Source: JAUWQU01 sp964605095
GTDB taxonomy: Bacteria; Planctomycetota; Phycisphaerae; SM23-33
Length of the DNA stretch: 20,146 bases
Assembly: GCA_964605095.1 (NCBI GenBank)
Contig: CAZSBS010000062.1
Coordinates: forward strand, 1-20,146
Reading direction: 5' to 3'
Position 1 is the stretch's first letter. Each line of letters starts with the position of its first letter. Made by a program: the position numbers and the translations under genes. A model generated the notes under the pieces. That model was given only the letters and a program-made list of their open reading frames with translations, ran no database searches and was not told the DNA's origin. Of the stretch, positions 1 to 9,320 are shown one piece after another.

Positions 1-49
1 CAAGCGTAACCCACGACCTTAAGATCAGGGGCAGGTCAATCCATTTTGT

Positions 50-70
50 CTACCGACTACCGGCTACCGT
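50..70. repeat. Heptamer tandem array (CTACCGN x3)
   Basis: Three consecutive 7-bp units, CTACCGA, CTACCGG and CTACCGT, lie 5 nt past the stop codon of the minus-strand sigma factor gene. Read on the gene strand, each unit contains TAG. Because 7 is not a multiple of 3, the three TAGs fall in three different frames. Confidence 0.75.
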
Positions 71-75
71 CGTTG

Positions 76-906
76 TCAGAACGTTTCCTCGACGAGCGCG
101 TTGAGTTCGGACAGGGCCTTCTTTTCTAGTTGGCGGACTCGTTCGCGGGTCAGGCCAATGATCGCGCCGATCTCCTTGAATGTCCGTTGCGGCCCCTTGT
201 AGCCGTCCAAGCCGTAGCGGAGTTCGAGGATTCGCCGCTCCCGCGGCTCGATCTTTTCCAGCAGTTCGGCCACCATCGGGCGGACAGCTGCGTCCATAAG
301 GTGCTGGTCGGGCGCGTCGCCGGCCTTGTCAGCCAGGATCTCAGCCAGGGCGTGGGTCTCGTCGGTGCTCATCTGGCCTGGGGAGTTGACGGCCAGGAGG
401 CCCTGGCGGATTATCTCGGCCTTCTTGCGGGATATTTTCAGGGCCTTGGCCATTTCCTGCGTGGTTGGCGGCCTGCCCAGGCCGGCTTCGAGGTCGCGCG
501 AGGCCTTTCGCCACTTGCCGATGAACTTGACGAGGTAGGCCGGGATGTGAATGGGCTGGCCCGCGTTTATCATGGCCCGCTTGATGGCCTGCTTGATCCA
601 CCACGCGGCGTAGGTGCTGAATCGCACGCCGGCGTCGGGGTCGAACTCCTCGACGGCCCTGAGCAGGCCCAGGTTTCCCTCGGCCACGAGGTCGCCGAGC
701 GTCATGCCGGGGTTTGAGTACTCCTTGGCTATCTTCACCACGAGGCGCAAATTGGCGTGGACCATCTGTTCGCGTGCAATCACGTCGGAGTGCTCGCGAA
801 TCCGCCGGGCGAGTTGTTTTTCCTGCTCAGCCGTCAGAAGCGGAGTGGACTTGATCTGGTCGAGATACCAGCCCAGGGCTGTCTTGGTGTTAACGGCGGC
901 GCCCAT
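76..906 (-). CDS. RNA polymerase sigma factor, sigma-70 family (RpoD-like, group 2 type)
   Basis: This 276-residue protein directs core RNA polymerase to promoters in the cytoplasm. It has region 1.2 (about residues 10-41) and region 2 (about 46-116), which contains DLVAEGNLGLLRAVEEFDP and the promoter-melting stretch FSTYAAWWIKQAI. Region 3 spans about 125-200. Region 4 (about 211-265) carries the -35-binding helix-turn-helix with IGLTRERVRQLEKKAL. There is no long acidic region 1.1, and the protein is much shorter than a typical housekeeping RpoD, so it may be an alternative or compact primary sigma. The ATG at 906 is favoured because GGAGG precedes it at a 4-nt spacing. It lies downstream of rpsA on the same strand but is separated from it by the rpsA terminator, so it is probably transcribed from its own promoter in 907-1072. 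Family assignment is very secure; primary versus alternative role is not settled. Confidence 0.96.
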   Translation of the reverse strand: MGAAVNTKTALGWYLDQIKSTPLLTAEQEKQLARRIREHSDVIAREQMVHANLRLVVKIAKEYSNPGMTLGDLVAEGNLGLLRAVEEFDPDAGVRFSTYAAWWIKQAIKRAMINAGQPIHIPAYLVKFIGKWRKASRDLEAGLGRPPTTQEMAKALKISRKKAEIIRQGLLAVNSPGQMSTDETHALAEILADKAGDAPDQHLMDAAVRPMVAELLEKIEPRERRILELRYGLDGYKGPQRTFKEIGAIIGLTRERVRQLEKKALSELNALVEETF

Positions 907-1072
907 GTTTCCTCCAAGCGGCCTTTGCCGCGAATGTCAAATGCCCGATGCCAAATGCCGGATGTTCTACGTATTCGGCACATGATTGATTTCGGAATCT
1001 TTGGGGGTGTACTTAAGCAAGCAACGAGAGCTTTCTCCCCGTCGATTCGCAGTTGATGTGCGCGTTTACGAT
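907..1072. other. Upstream region of the sigma factor gene, with a heptamer array
   Basis: This spacer should hold the promoter of the minus-strand sigma factor gene, but I cannot name a convincing -35/-10 pair. It contains five 7-bp units at 933-967 of the type AATGCCC / GATGCCA / AATGCCG. These form one of several heptamer arrays in the window. Confidence 0.5.
933..967. repeat. Heptamer tandem array (RATGCCN x5)
   Basis: The units AATGTCA, AATGCCC, GATGCCA, AATGCCG and GATGTTC run head to tail with a strict 7-bp period. They lie about 27 bp upstream of the sigma factor start codon, beyond its ribosome-binding site. Confidence 0.7.
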
Positions 1073-1114
1073 ATAAAAAAAGGCCCCGCCGCCCTTGCGG
1101 GTGACGGGGGCCTT
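1073..1114 (-). terminator. Intrinsic terminator of rpsA
   Basis: Read on the minus strand, a GC-rich hairpin (arms AAGGCCCC and GGGGCCTT enclosing further pairs at 1080-1114) is followed by a run of seven T residues (1075-1081) and then ATATC. This is a textbook rho-independent layout, 79 bp past the rpsA stop and beyond the heptamer array. Confidence 0.85.
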
Positions 1115-1120
1115 GTATGT

Positions 1121-1190
1121 CTTCTTACTTCTTACTTCTTACTTCCTACTTCCTACTTCCTACTTCCTACTTCTGACTTCCTACTTCTTT
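1121..1190. repeat. Heptamer tandem array (CTTCYTA x10)
   Basis: Ten 7-bp units run without interruption: three CTTCTTA, four CTTCCTA, one CTTCTGA, one CTTCCTA and one CTTCTTT. The array starts 3 nt after the rpsA stop codon and ends just before the terminator hairpin, so it is transcribed as the rpsA 3' UTR. On the gene strand most units begin TAG or TAA, giving stop codons in all three frames. Confidence 0.9.
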
Positions 1191-1193
1191 CAC

Positions 1194-2960
<1,767 letters not shown>

Positions 2961-3335
2961 GTTTTTTCCAATATGCTGACTGCCTGACTATATCCGCGTC
3001 GAAACCCCGCCTCCCTGTGAGGCAGGCGCCGCGGCCGCCGATACCTACCCCGGCGAAGGGCGGCTGGACCACCCAGCCTGGTGCGCAGGGATTACCTGCC
3101 GAGTCTTGGAGTTTAATCCCAAGGACCCATGCGAGCAAGGGGTTTGTCAGGGGATTTGTCAGGATTGCGGACCAACCAATTGCGGATTGCGGATTGGGGA
3201 TCTGCTCCTGAAGGTTAACCGCAGAGGCACAGAGGGCAAAAAGAAGAAACGGCATAGAGACCCAATTCAATGGCTTCTTCCAAACCTCCGAGTCTCTGCG
3301 CTCCGCGGTAATCCGCTTCTGCTTTTTCTTCTTCT
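2961..3335. other. 375-bp spacer upstream of rpsA, no gene
   Basis: No convincing gene is present. The spacer holds a small hairpin at 3009-3023 (GCCTC / GAGGC), three ATTGCGG-type heptamers at 3179-3199, and a CGCAGAG-type module at 3215-3235 with an inverted diverged copy at 3285-3312. An AAG-rich tract abuts the ECF sigma stop codon. The rpsA promoter should lie in the part nearest 2961, but I could not pick it out. Confidence 0.6.
3179..3199. repeat. Heptamer tandem array (ATTGCGG x3)
   Basis: Two perfect ATTGCGG units are followed by ATTGGGG. The 7-bp period is the same as in the other arrays, but the sequence is unrelated to them. Confidence 0.65.
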
Positions 3336-3337
3336 TT
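3215..3337. repeat. Composite inverted repeat with CGCAGAG modules and AAG tracts
   Basis: The left arm reads TTAACCGCAGAGGCACAGAG and then an AAG-rich stretch. The right arm, on the other strand, reads an AAG-rich tract of 17 nt (3320-3336) and then TTACCGCGGAGCGCAGAGAC. The arms are imperfectly complementary. The AAG tract overlaps the stop codon of the minus-strand ECF sigma gene. Related modules occur at 9141-9157, 9321-9348 and 12316-12332. Confidence 0.65.
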
Positions 3338-4280
3338 ATCGCCGGTACGACTGGCGGAGGAAGCCCACGGTGGACTGGAGTATTTTCTCGCGCAGGTGGG
3401 TGTCGGCGCGGGCCTGATCGGCGGACTTTATGTCGGCCAGGTTTGCCCGGCAGAACTCGCAGCCCAGCTTTTCCAGGTGGAAGCCCACGTAGTCCTGCCA
3501 GTCGGCATCGAGCGTGCCGAGGTGATATGCGCCGATGGTGCTCCGTTTGGGGCAGCTTAGCCGGAGCGTTTCCCATATTCGCGTGAGCATTGCCTCGCCG
3601 CGGGCGTCCTCGGCATCGTCGGCGTCGGGTGCGTCCAGGCTCATGCCGCGCCCGGCAAGCTCGCGGTCCACCTGCTCGCGGACCTTCCGCAGGCAGCGGT
3701 GCTTGATGAGGGCGATCTGCTTTTCGTCCAGTCCGGCGATTCGCCCGACCTCCTTGTTGGGTATCTGGCAGTAGAAGAGCATCTCGACGATCTTGAGGTC
3801 GCGGAAGTTCAGCGATTTCTTGTACCCGTTGAGAAGGTCGCCGATGGCCTCGGCCAGGGCGCGGCGGCGGATCTCCTCGCGCTCGTCGTGGCGGACGTAC
3901 CAGCTTGCCGATGGGGCCTGCGAGGGCACTTGCGACATGGCCTCGCCCGAGTCGCCGTCATCGTCCGGGCGGACAACGTCGTGCAGCAGGCAGACGTGGC
4001 GTTTTTTGCCGCGGAGGAAATCCACCATCCGCCGCCTCAGGATGGTAAAGAGGTACGTTTCCAGCCCAGCCTCGCCGCGAAACTGGCCCAGGCTCTTGAG
4101 GAAGGTCATGAACGCATCCTGGAGGACGTCCTCGGCGTCGGCGGCAGAGCGCAGCCTGCTGTGCGCAAATGCAAACAGGCGGCCCCGGTAGCGGTCCACG
4201 AGTTGGGACCACGCCTCGGAGTCGCCGCGACGGATTCCTTCCAGGAGGAATCGTTCGGCCTGGCTGAGTTGTTCTTCCAT
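3336..4280 (-). CDS. ECF-type RNA polymerase sigma factor with C-terminal Cys/His extension
   Basis: This is an extracytoplasmic-function sigma factor of 314 residues, long for a family that is usually about 170-200. Sigma region 2 occupies about residues 17-93, with SAADAEDVLQDAFMTFLKSL and a YLFTILRRRMVDFLRG stretch. Region 4 occupies about 158-208, with a helix-turn-helix around NKEVGRIAGLDEKQIALIKHRCLRKV. A C-terminal extension follows (about 230-314) containing Cys243, His253, His268, Cys274 and Cys277, arranged H-x5-C-x2-C at its end. That spacing resembles, but does not equal, the H-x3-C-x2-C zinc motif of anti-sigma (ZAS) domains, so an attached metal- or redox-sensing control domain is my inference. 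The ATG at 4280 is chosen because homology begins there. An upstream in-frame extension would translate hairpin repeats, and there is no strong ribosome-binding site for either start. The membrane protein gene ends 106 bp upstream on the same strand. Confidence 0.9.
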   Translation of the reverse strand: MEEQLSQAERFLLEGIRRGDSEAWSQLVDRYRGRLFAFAHSRLRSAADAEDVLQDAFMTFLKSLGQFRGEAGLETYLFTILRRRMVDFLRGKKRHVCLLHDVVRPDDDGDSGEAMSQVPSQAPSASWYVRHDEREEIRRRALAEAIGDLLNGYKKSLNFRDLKIVEMLFYCQIPNKEVGRIAGLDEKQIALIKHRCLRKVREQVDRELAGRGMSLDAPDADDAEDARGEAMLTRIWETLRLSCPKRSTIGAYHLGTLDADWQDYVGFHLEKLGCEFCRANLADIKSADQARADTHLREKILQSTVGFLRQSYRR

Positions 4281-4317
4281 CGTTTCGTCGTGGGTGCCGG
4301 CCTGGTGCTCCGTGAAC

Positions 4318-4386
4318 CCCGCTCCCTTGACGGGGGAGGTCGCCCCGCAGGGGCGGGTGGGGGCATGCCCCTGCTTCGCGCCGCGG
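4318..4386. repeat. GC-rich palindromes between the membrane protein and ECF sigma genes
   Basis: Short inverted repeats include CGCCCC-GCA-GGGGCG (4341-4355) and GGGGCATGCCCC (4360-4371). They begin at the stop of the upstream minus-strand gene and resemble the hairpin series at 6231-6481. They could slow or end transcription before the sigma gene, but there is no T-run to mark a standard terminator. Confidence 0.55.
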
Positions 4387-6174
4387 CTACGCCACCACAA
4401 TCACCAGCGCCACGCCCGCGATTATCGCGCCGATAGCCAGCAGGCGGAGCACCCACGTATAGTATCCTTTTGTGGCGGCGTTGAGAACGAGGTAAACGGC
4501 GAAAATCAGCACCACCAGGCCGCCGAGAGAAACCGTCAGGGCCCACCACGTCTGGCGCTTGGCCGCCCGCTGATGGGCCTCGGCGCCGGCGAGCATGTCC
4601 AGCCTTGTGACGGCCTCGAAGGCAACCCGCTCCATCGCGTTCTGCGAGGCATCCACGAGAATCTGCTCGCGCCATACCTTGCCGTACGGCCTGTCGAACT
4701 GCTGCGGGAAGCGATCGAGGATCAGCCTGCCGGCGTGCAGCTCGGCGACGAGGGCCTCGCGGATGATCCGCGAGTCCACGCGCCCGCCGGGGACGGAAAT
4801 GGCAGGCTTGCCCTCCTCCACATAGCCAGGTTCTTCCATCGGCCCGGAACTGATCGCCGAGCGGACATAGGGCTCGAGCTGGCGGGCGGCGTCCTGGAGG
4901 GCCTCCTGCTGGGCCTGCTCGAAGGTCGCGACGGCCGGCGATGCCGCACGCACGACGGGCTTATCCGCCCCGGCCACGTACTGGGCAAAATCTGCCGCCC
5001 AGGGCTTGGTCACGAACCGCGTCCCATGGGAGGTCCGCCTATCAGGGGACGTAAAGCCGAGCCCTATCGTGCCCGATTTGCTGCCTCTGACTATCACGGT
5101 GCAGATGATTTCCTTCCCTGACCGCACGGGCCTGGATGCCGGTCCGGTTGTCGGACCTGTCTGCATGATGGAAACGCTCCGCGCCAGCATTTCTACACGC
5201 AGTGTGTCCACGATGGCCTGGAGAATCCTCGCTTCATCCTGGCTGGGCCTCCCTGTGGCCATGGCCCTGCCCAAGCCCGTCACCAGAACGTCCGGCAGGG
5301 CCAGAGGCTCGGCAGGCGAGGTCGTCGCAGAACTGTTAACGCCTGACGATTCATGGAACGACTTCGCGGCAGCCTTTGCCAAGGCCTCTGCCGCCTGAAC
5401 GGCTGAGGGGTACACGTCGGCCAGGAACGTCTCGGAGATGCGCTCGGCCGAGGCGGAATCCGGCGGCACGGCCGGCATGAGCGCGCCGCCGCTTCGCACG
5501 ACCGCGATGGTATTGCTCCGGCTATTGCCGCCACCCGTCCTGGAATACGTCGCCTGATACGACGTACTCCGTCTGGACGGAGAAGCACCGCTGCTCCACG
5601 ACACCGCCCTCAGCCCCACCACCAACAGCCCCAGCCCAAGCACCGGCCCGACAACCCACCAAGCCTTGGCGCGGAGCTTGACGAACAAGACCACCACTCC
5701 GGCGATCAGCAGGGCGATCAGCAGGGCGACCAGCAGGGCGACCAGAACGCCCCCCCCTAACGCCCATCCCATCGTAGGTTCCCCACCTCCCCGTCCACTA
5801 CCGCGCGAAGCGGCAGCCGCCTCGCCGGAAGGCTCGGCGTAGGCCGATCCGTCCTCGTTGTAATACGACTGATCTGAAGCGATGCCCCGCGCGGAATTGC
5901 CATCGGCAACGTCGGATACGGAGAAAGTATGGGTGCGATCCGGAGTTGCCACGTAGGTGTTGACCTGGCGGGCAGACCTTGCGTAAGGCACCTGGATGAA
6001 ATGCAACCCCAGAACCGCCGGCACCACCACCAACAACCCCAGCCCAAGCACCGGCCCGACGATCCACCATGCTTTGGCACGGAGCTTGACGAACAAAAGC
6101 ACCACGCCGGCGATCAGCAGGGCCGGGATAGCCAGGCCGATAAGGATCCATATGGGGAAAACCATAATGTTCAT
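4387..6174 (-). CDS. Multi-pass membrane protein with internally duplicated helical hairpin
   Basis: I do not recognise this 595-residue protein as a named family. It has a membrane hairpin at about residues 6-56 and a second at about 137-190. The two share an almost identical core, LIAGVV(L/V)LFVKLRAKAWW followed by (I/V)VGPVLGLGLLVV, exactly 136 residues apart. A soluble, Ala-rich middle part (about 190-540) holds helical segments such as FEQAQQEALQDAARQLEPYV. Two membrane helices close the protein (about 543-563 and 573-594). Tetrapeptide repeats of the ALLI/ALLV type in the second hairpin come from a 12-bp DNA repeat. GGGAG lies 8 nt before the ATG at 6174. The position between the kinase and the ECF sigma gene makes a role in membrane signalling plausible, for instance as kinase substrate or sigma regulator, but no catalytic motif is visible. 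Confidence 0.82.
   Translation of the reverse strand: MNIMVFPIWILIGLAIPALLIAGVVLLFVKLRAKAWWIVGPVLGLGLLVVVPAVLGLHFIQVPYARSARQVNTYVATPDRTHTFSVSDVADGNSARGIASDQSYYNEDGSAYAEPSGEAAAASRGSGRGGGEPTMGWALGGGVLVALLVALLIALLIAGVVVLFVKLRAKAWWVVGPVLGLGLLVVGLRAVSWSSGASPSRRSTSYQATYSRTGGGNSRSNTIAVVRSGGALMPAVPPDSASAERISETFLADVYPSAVQAAEALAKAAAKSFHESSGVNSSATTSPAEPLALPDVLVTGLGRAMATGRPSQDEARILQAIVDTLRVEMLARSVSIMQTGPTTGPASRPVRSGKEIICTVIVRGSKSGTIGLGFTSPDRRTSHGTRFVTKPWAADFAQYVAGADKPVVRAASPAVATFEQAQQEALQDAARQLEPYVRSAISSGPMEEPGYVEEGKPAISVPGGRVDSRIIREALVAELHAGRLILDRFPQQFDRPYGKVWREQILVDASQNAMERVAFEAVTRLDMLAGAEAHQRAAKRQTWWALTVSLGGLVVLIFAVYLVLNAATKGYYTWVLRLLAIGAIIAGVALVIVVA
5616..5714. repeat. Duplicated 99-bp segment, copy 2
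   Basis: This segment encodes the second membrane hairpin of the 595-residue protein and matches 6024-6122 at an offset of 408 bp (136 codons). In the 86 bp I aligned by eye there are about 8 mismatches, so the duplication is in frame and fairly recent or maintained by gene conversion. Confidence 0.85.
5702..5749. repeat. 12-bp tandem repeat in coding sequence (x4)
   Basis: Four units of GCGATCAGCAGG or GCGACCAGCAGG (the last diverged) run head to tail. On the coding strand they give a tetrapeptide repeat of the ALLI/ALLV type inside a membrane helix, so copy-number change would lengthen or shorten the helix by four residues without a frameshift. Confidence 0.85.
6024..6122. repeat. Duplicated 99-bp segment, copy 1
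   Basis: This segment encodes the N-terminal membrane hairpin of the 595-residue protein and pairs with 5616-5714. Confidence 0.85.
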
Positions 6175-6230
6175 CTCTCAGACTCCCCGTCCGCGGCCAT
6201 TGCCGACGACGGTTTTAGCGATTCCTTGTC

Positions 6231-6481
6231 AGCCCCGTTTACGGGGCTTCGCCCCCGCGATAGCGGGGGTATAGACCAGGCCTTTCAGGCCTGGGTCGCG
6301 GGCGAGCTATAAATTCATTCTTCTTATCTTTCTCCAGCCCGCTTCAGCGGGCTTACCCGGCCATCGGAGGCCTTCAGGCTAAAGCCCGCTCTGCAAGCAC
6401 GCCGAGGCGTGCTGAACAAAAACAACAGTGCAACACGTCTACCCAGGCCTGAAAGGCCTGGTCTATACCCGCCTGCGGCGG
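6231..6481. repeat. Array of seven short hairpins
   Basis: Seven perfect stem-loops follow one another: AGCCCCG-TTTA-CGGGGCT (6231-6248), CCCCCGC-GATA-GCGGGGG (6252-6269), CCAGGCCT-TTC-AGGCCTGG (6276-6294), AGCCCGC-TTCA-GCGGGCT (6336-6353), AGCACGC-CGAG-GCGTGCT (6396-6413), CCAGGCCT-GAA-AGGCCTGG (6443-6461) and CCGCC-TGC-GGCGG (6469-6481). The third and sixth, with flanking GTATAGA/TCTATAC, are inverted copies of each other. The assembly breaks at the last hairpin. Confidence 0.85.
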
Positions 6482-6581
6482 NNNNNNNNNNNNNNNNNNN
6501 NNNNNNNNNNNNNNNNNNNNNNNNNNNNNNNNNNNNNNNNNNNNNNNNNNNNNNNNNNNNNNNNNNNNNNNNNNNNNNNNN
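6482..6581. other. Assembly gap (100 N)
   Basis: There are exactly 100 N, the usual placeholder for a scaffold join of unknown length. It truncates the kinase gene and adjoins a repetitive hairpin array, which probably caused the assembly break. Confidence 0.98.
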
Positions 6582-9106
6582 TCCGCCGGCCAGCAGAGCA
6601 CGATCATAGACGCCAGGAGCAGCACGGCCGCGAAGATGGCCGGGGCCTCCTGCATCTGGTTGAAGAAGACTCCGATGGCCCGCAGCGGGTAGCCGCGTTT
6701 GAGCGGCTCGACCACGTTCTGCCACTGGACCAGCGCCATGGCGCCTCGCAGGGAGGCCACGGTCATGGCCAGGCCGAAGATGCCGACGACTGCTCGGAAC
6801 ATGGCCGCGCCGCCCCAGCGGCGGCGTGCGACGATCATCACCATAGCGGCCAGGACCATCACCACCGCCATCACGGCTATAACGATGGTATCCAGCGCGG
6901 CCTGCCAGTCCGCCCCCAGTTCGGCATGCAGGTACTTGGCCTGCCAGTTGTCGGGGAATCCGGCGGCGAGCATGGCCGGCATGTTTGCGGCCACGGCCAG
7001 GCCGATCAGCACTCCGGCGAAGAGGATCACCCCGCCGATAACGCTCAGCAGCGGGCCGACCCACGTGCCGCCGCCAAGTCGCTGGGCCTTTACCTCCTGC
7101 CGGGGCGCGACGGCGGACCCGTCGGACCGTCCGGGCGGGGGCAAGACTTGCACCGCGCGAAGCTCCCGCTGGCTCGTCCACATGAGCAAGGGCCTGCCCT
7201 GCTTGTCGGTGAACTGTCCGACCAGGATGCGGATGAAGTCGATGAGTTGACCGAGGCCGAGAAGCCCGAACGTAAACAGCCAGAGCAGCCCCGTGCCGAT
7301 CTTGCCCACGTAGAACCGTTGCAGGCCGTTGAGGCCCACGAACCAGCCCAGGCACAGCAGGGTCGCGTAAAGGCGTTTGTGCGGCGAAACCGCGACGGTC
7401 GCGGTGCGCCGGTGCGCCACGGCGTCGGCCGGGGCGGGAGCGGACAAGCCGGCGAGGGCCTCGGCGCCGTCGTCGATCGCCAGCGAGTTGATTATCTGCG
7501 AGGCCAGCGCGATGCCCGCCGCCACGCCGGCGGCAAGGGCCATCGAACCGTCCATCGCGGCGGCGAAACACGCGCCCATAGCCCCGGCAGCCAAAGCCCA
7601 ATTCACCGAGACCCGCCTGGCGCGGTCGCGGGCGACCATCTTCCGCCAGTTCAGCAGGAACATCACGACGCAAATCGCCCCAAACGTGCCGGGCACACTC
7701 ATGTCGGTATGAAACCGAGTTTGATCGATCAAGGCATGGCCGACGAAGGGTACCAATATGGCAAAAATGCTCACCATTCCGCCGATTCCCAGCCGCCACG
7801 GCAACGTGGCGCCGCCGCGTAGGTTGAAGAGCTTTCTGCCAAGCCTGGCGCCGATCGCGCCTGAAAGCACCATCAAGATGGCCAGGACTATCCGCCAGTA
7901 TGCCTCGTCCAGCGACCCGGCGCCGCTTGAGAGCACGCCGGTGCCGACGCCCATCACCAGCACGGTGATTGCCCCCAGCAGACGCCGCTGGCCGGAGCGA
8001 AGCGGGGTATCGTCGGTATTCTGGGGGGCCGCCAGTTCCCCGTTCACCAGGGCGCCGCTCCAGGCTATGGCTCTGCCAATAGCCATGCCGGTCGCCTCTT
8101 GTGGTGTCGGGGGAAACACGAATCGCGTTTCGCGGGCTGGGCGGCCTGGAGGCTTGGCGCCATGCTCGGCCTCGGCCGGATGGAGTACGGGCGGCGGGAC
8201 CGGCGGAGGTTTCGGCGAGGTCGTCCGCGGCATCCCGCCCGCGACGGCCCCGGCAGCCTTGCCGGCCACCATCGTCAGGCTGTTGGGCGCGAAGATCGAC
8301 ACGCTGTTTCGCACCTGGTCGGAACCGAAGACCGCCTCGACCATTTCCTGTACGCTCTGGAACCGCTTGGCGGGGTCTTTCTCCAGCGCCCGGCGGATGG
8401 TCGAGGCGAACGGCTCGTCGATGCCCGTCAGGTCCGGCTTGGCCGACAGGTGCTTCATGAGGATCTCGCCCACGCTCGACCCGCTGAACGGCGTCCTGCC
8501 GCGGAGCATCTCGTAGAGAAGCACGCCGAGGGCGTATATGTCGATGCTCTTATCGTACGAGCCCACCCCGATCTCCGGGGCCATGTAGTGGACCGTGCCG
8601 ACCGTCATAGTCTGGCCGCTATGGCAGCTCGGCGTCATGGCCTTGCTCAGGCCGTAGTCGCCGATCTTGACGTACCCGGACTCGTAGAAAATGTTGCCCG
8701 GCTTGAGGTCGCGATGGACTATTCCGCACTCGTGCAGGTACGTCAGGCCCTTGGCGATCTCGCGAAGGAAATACGCCGCCTTCTGCGAGCCCAGGCCATT
8801 GGGTGACTCGGCCAGAAGGTCCTGTAGCGACGGCCCGGCGACGTATTCCATTATGACGAAGGGCCGCTGCTGCTCGTTGAAGCGGACGTCGAAGATCGTC
8901 ACCAGGTGCGGGCTCTTGAGGTTCATGCACTGGCTCACGCCGCGAAGCTCGATCTGCTCATAGCCCTGCACGACCTTGAGGGCCACCTGCCGCCCGCTGT
9001 CGCTCAGGGCGTAGTAAACCTCGCCGAACCCGCCGCGCCCAATCGCGTGCTGGATCGTGTAGCCCTCAAGGGGCCTGTCGCCATGCTGGTATTGGTATGC
9101 CTGCAT
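6582..9106 (-). CDS. Ser/Thr protein kinase with TM2 domain, C-terminus lost in gap (partial)
   Basis: About 841 residues are visible of a membrane-bound Hanks-type kinase. The kinase domain (about residues 14-262) has the glycine loop GRGGFGEVY, the ATP-binding Lys44 in VALKVV, catalytic HRDLKPGN (Asp133, Asn138) and HYMAPE. The metal-binding motif is DYG rather than DFG (Asp150), a conservative change that should keep activity. A proline-rich linker (about 299-328) leads into several membrane segments (about 375-540). A TM2 domain follows (about 578-630), with LGWFVGLNGLQRFYVG and GQLIDF, and then more membrane helices up to the gap. ATG at 9106 is preferred over a TTG at 9142: homology starts near it, AGGAA lies upstream, and the TTG would extend into repeat DNA. 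It follows the FHA gene on the same strand after a 262-bp repeat-filled spacer. The pairing suggests that the FHA protein reads phosphothreonines made by this kinase, which is inference. Confidence 0.93.
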
Positions 9107-9136
9107 AGTCCGGCGATTCCTGTTGCCAGTGCCACC

Positions 9137-9320
9137 GTGCAAGAAGAAGAAAAAGCAAAAACAGAAGAAACAGAAGCATTAGAGGGGGATTACATGGATT
9201 TAATGATTACATGGATTAAGAAGAAGAGGACAAACTCTTCAATCCATGTAATCCTATAATCCATTAATCCCCTTCAAAAGATGTTTCTTCTTTCTTCTTC
9301 TTCTTTCATCTTCTTTCTTC
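9137..9320. repeat. Long inverted repeat with AAG/CTT-rich flanks
   Basis: The core arms, 9183-9217 and 9241-9275, match over about 35 bp with a few mismatches and one indel. Each arm carries two copies of GATTACATGGATT or a diverged form, around a 23-bp loop. Purine-rich AAG sequence on the left and its pyrimidine complement on the right extend the palindrome loosely to both ends. It lies between the FHA and kinase genes and could fold in their shared transcript. Confidence 0.85.

Larger units (their letters stand above)
6175..6583. other. Spacer with hairpin array and assembly gap
   Basis: No gene can be supported here apart from the missing 3' end of the kinase. From 6231 to 6481 the DNA is a series of small hairpins, and then 100 N follow. 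Protein reading frames that cross this region translate the repeats and the Ns and should be ignored. Confidence 0.7.

Noticed and set aside
6324..7799. Open frames on both strands that run through the first gap
   Set aside because: They are artefacts of translating N and hairpin repeats. The apparent C-terminus of the kinase left of the gap (for example DQAFQAW) is repeat sequence and not kinase.
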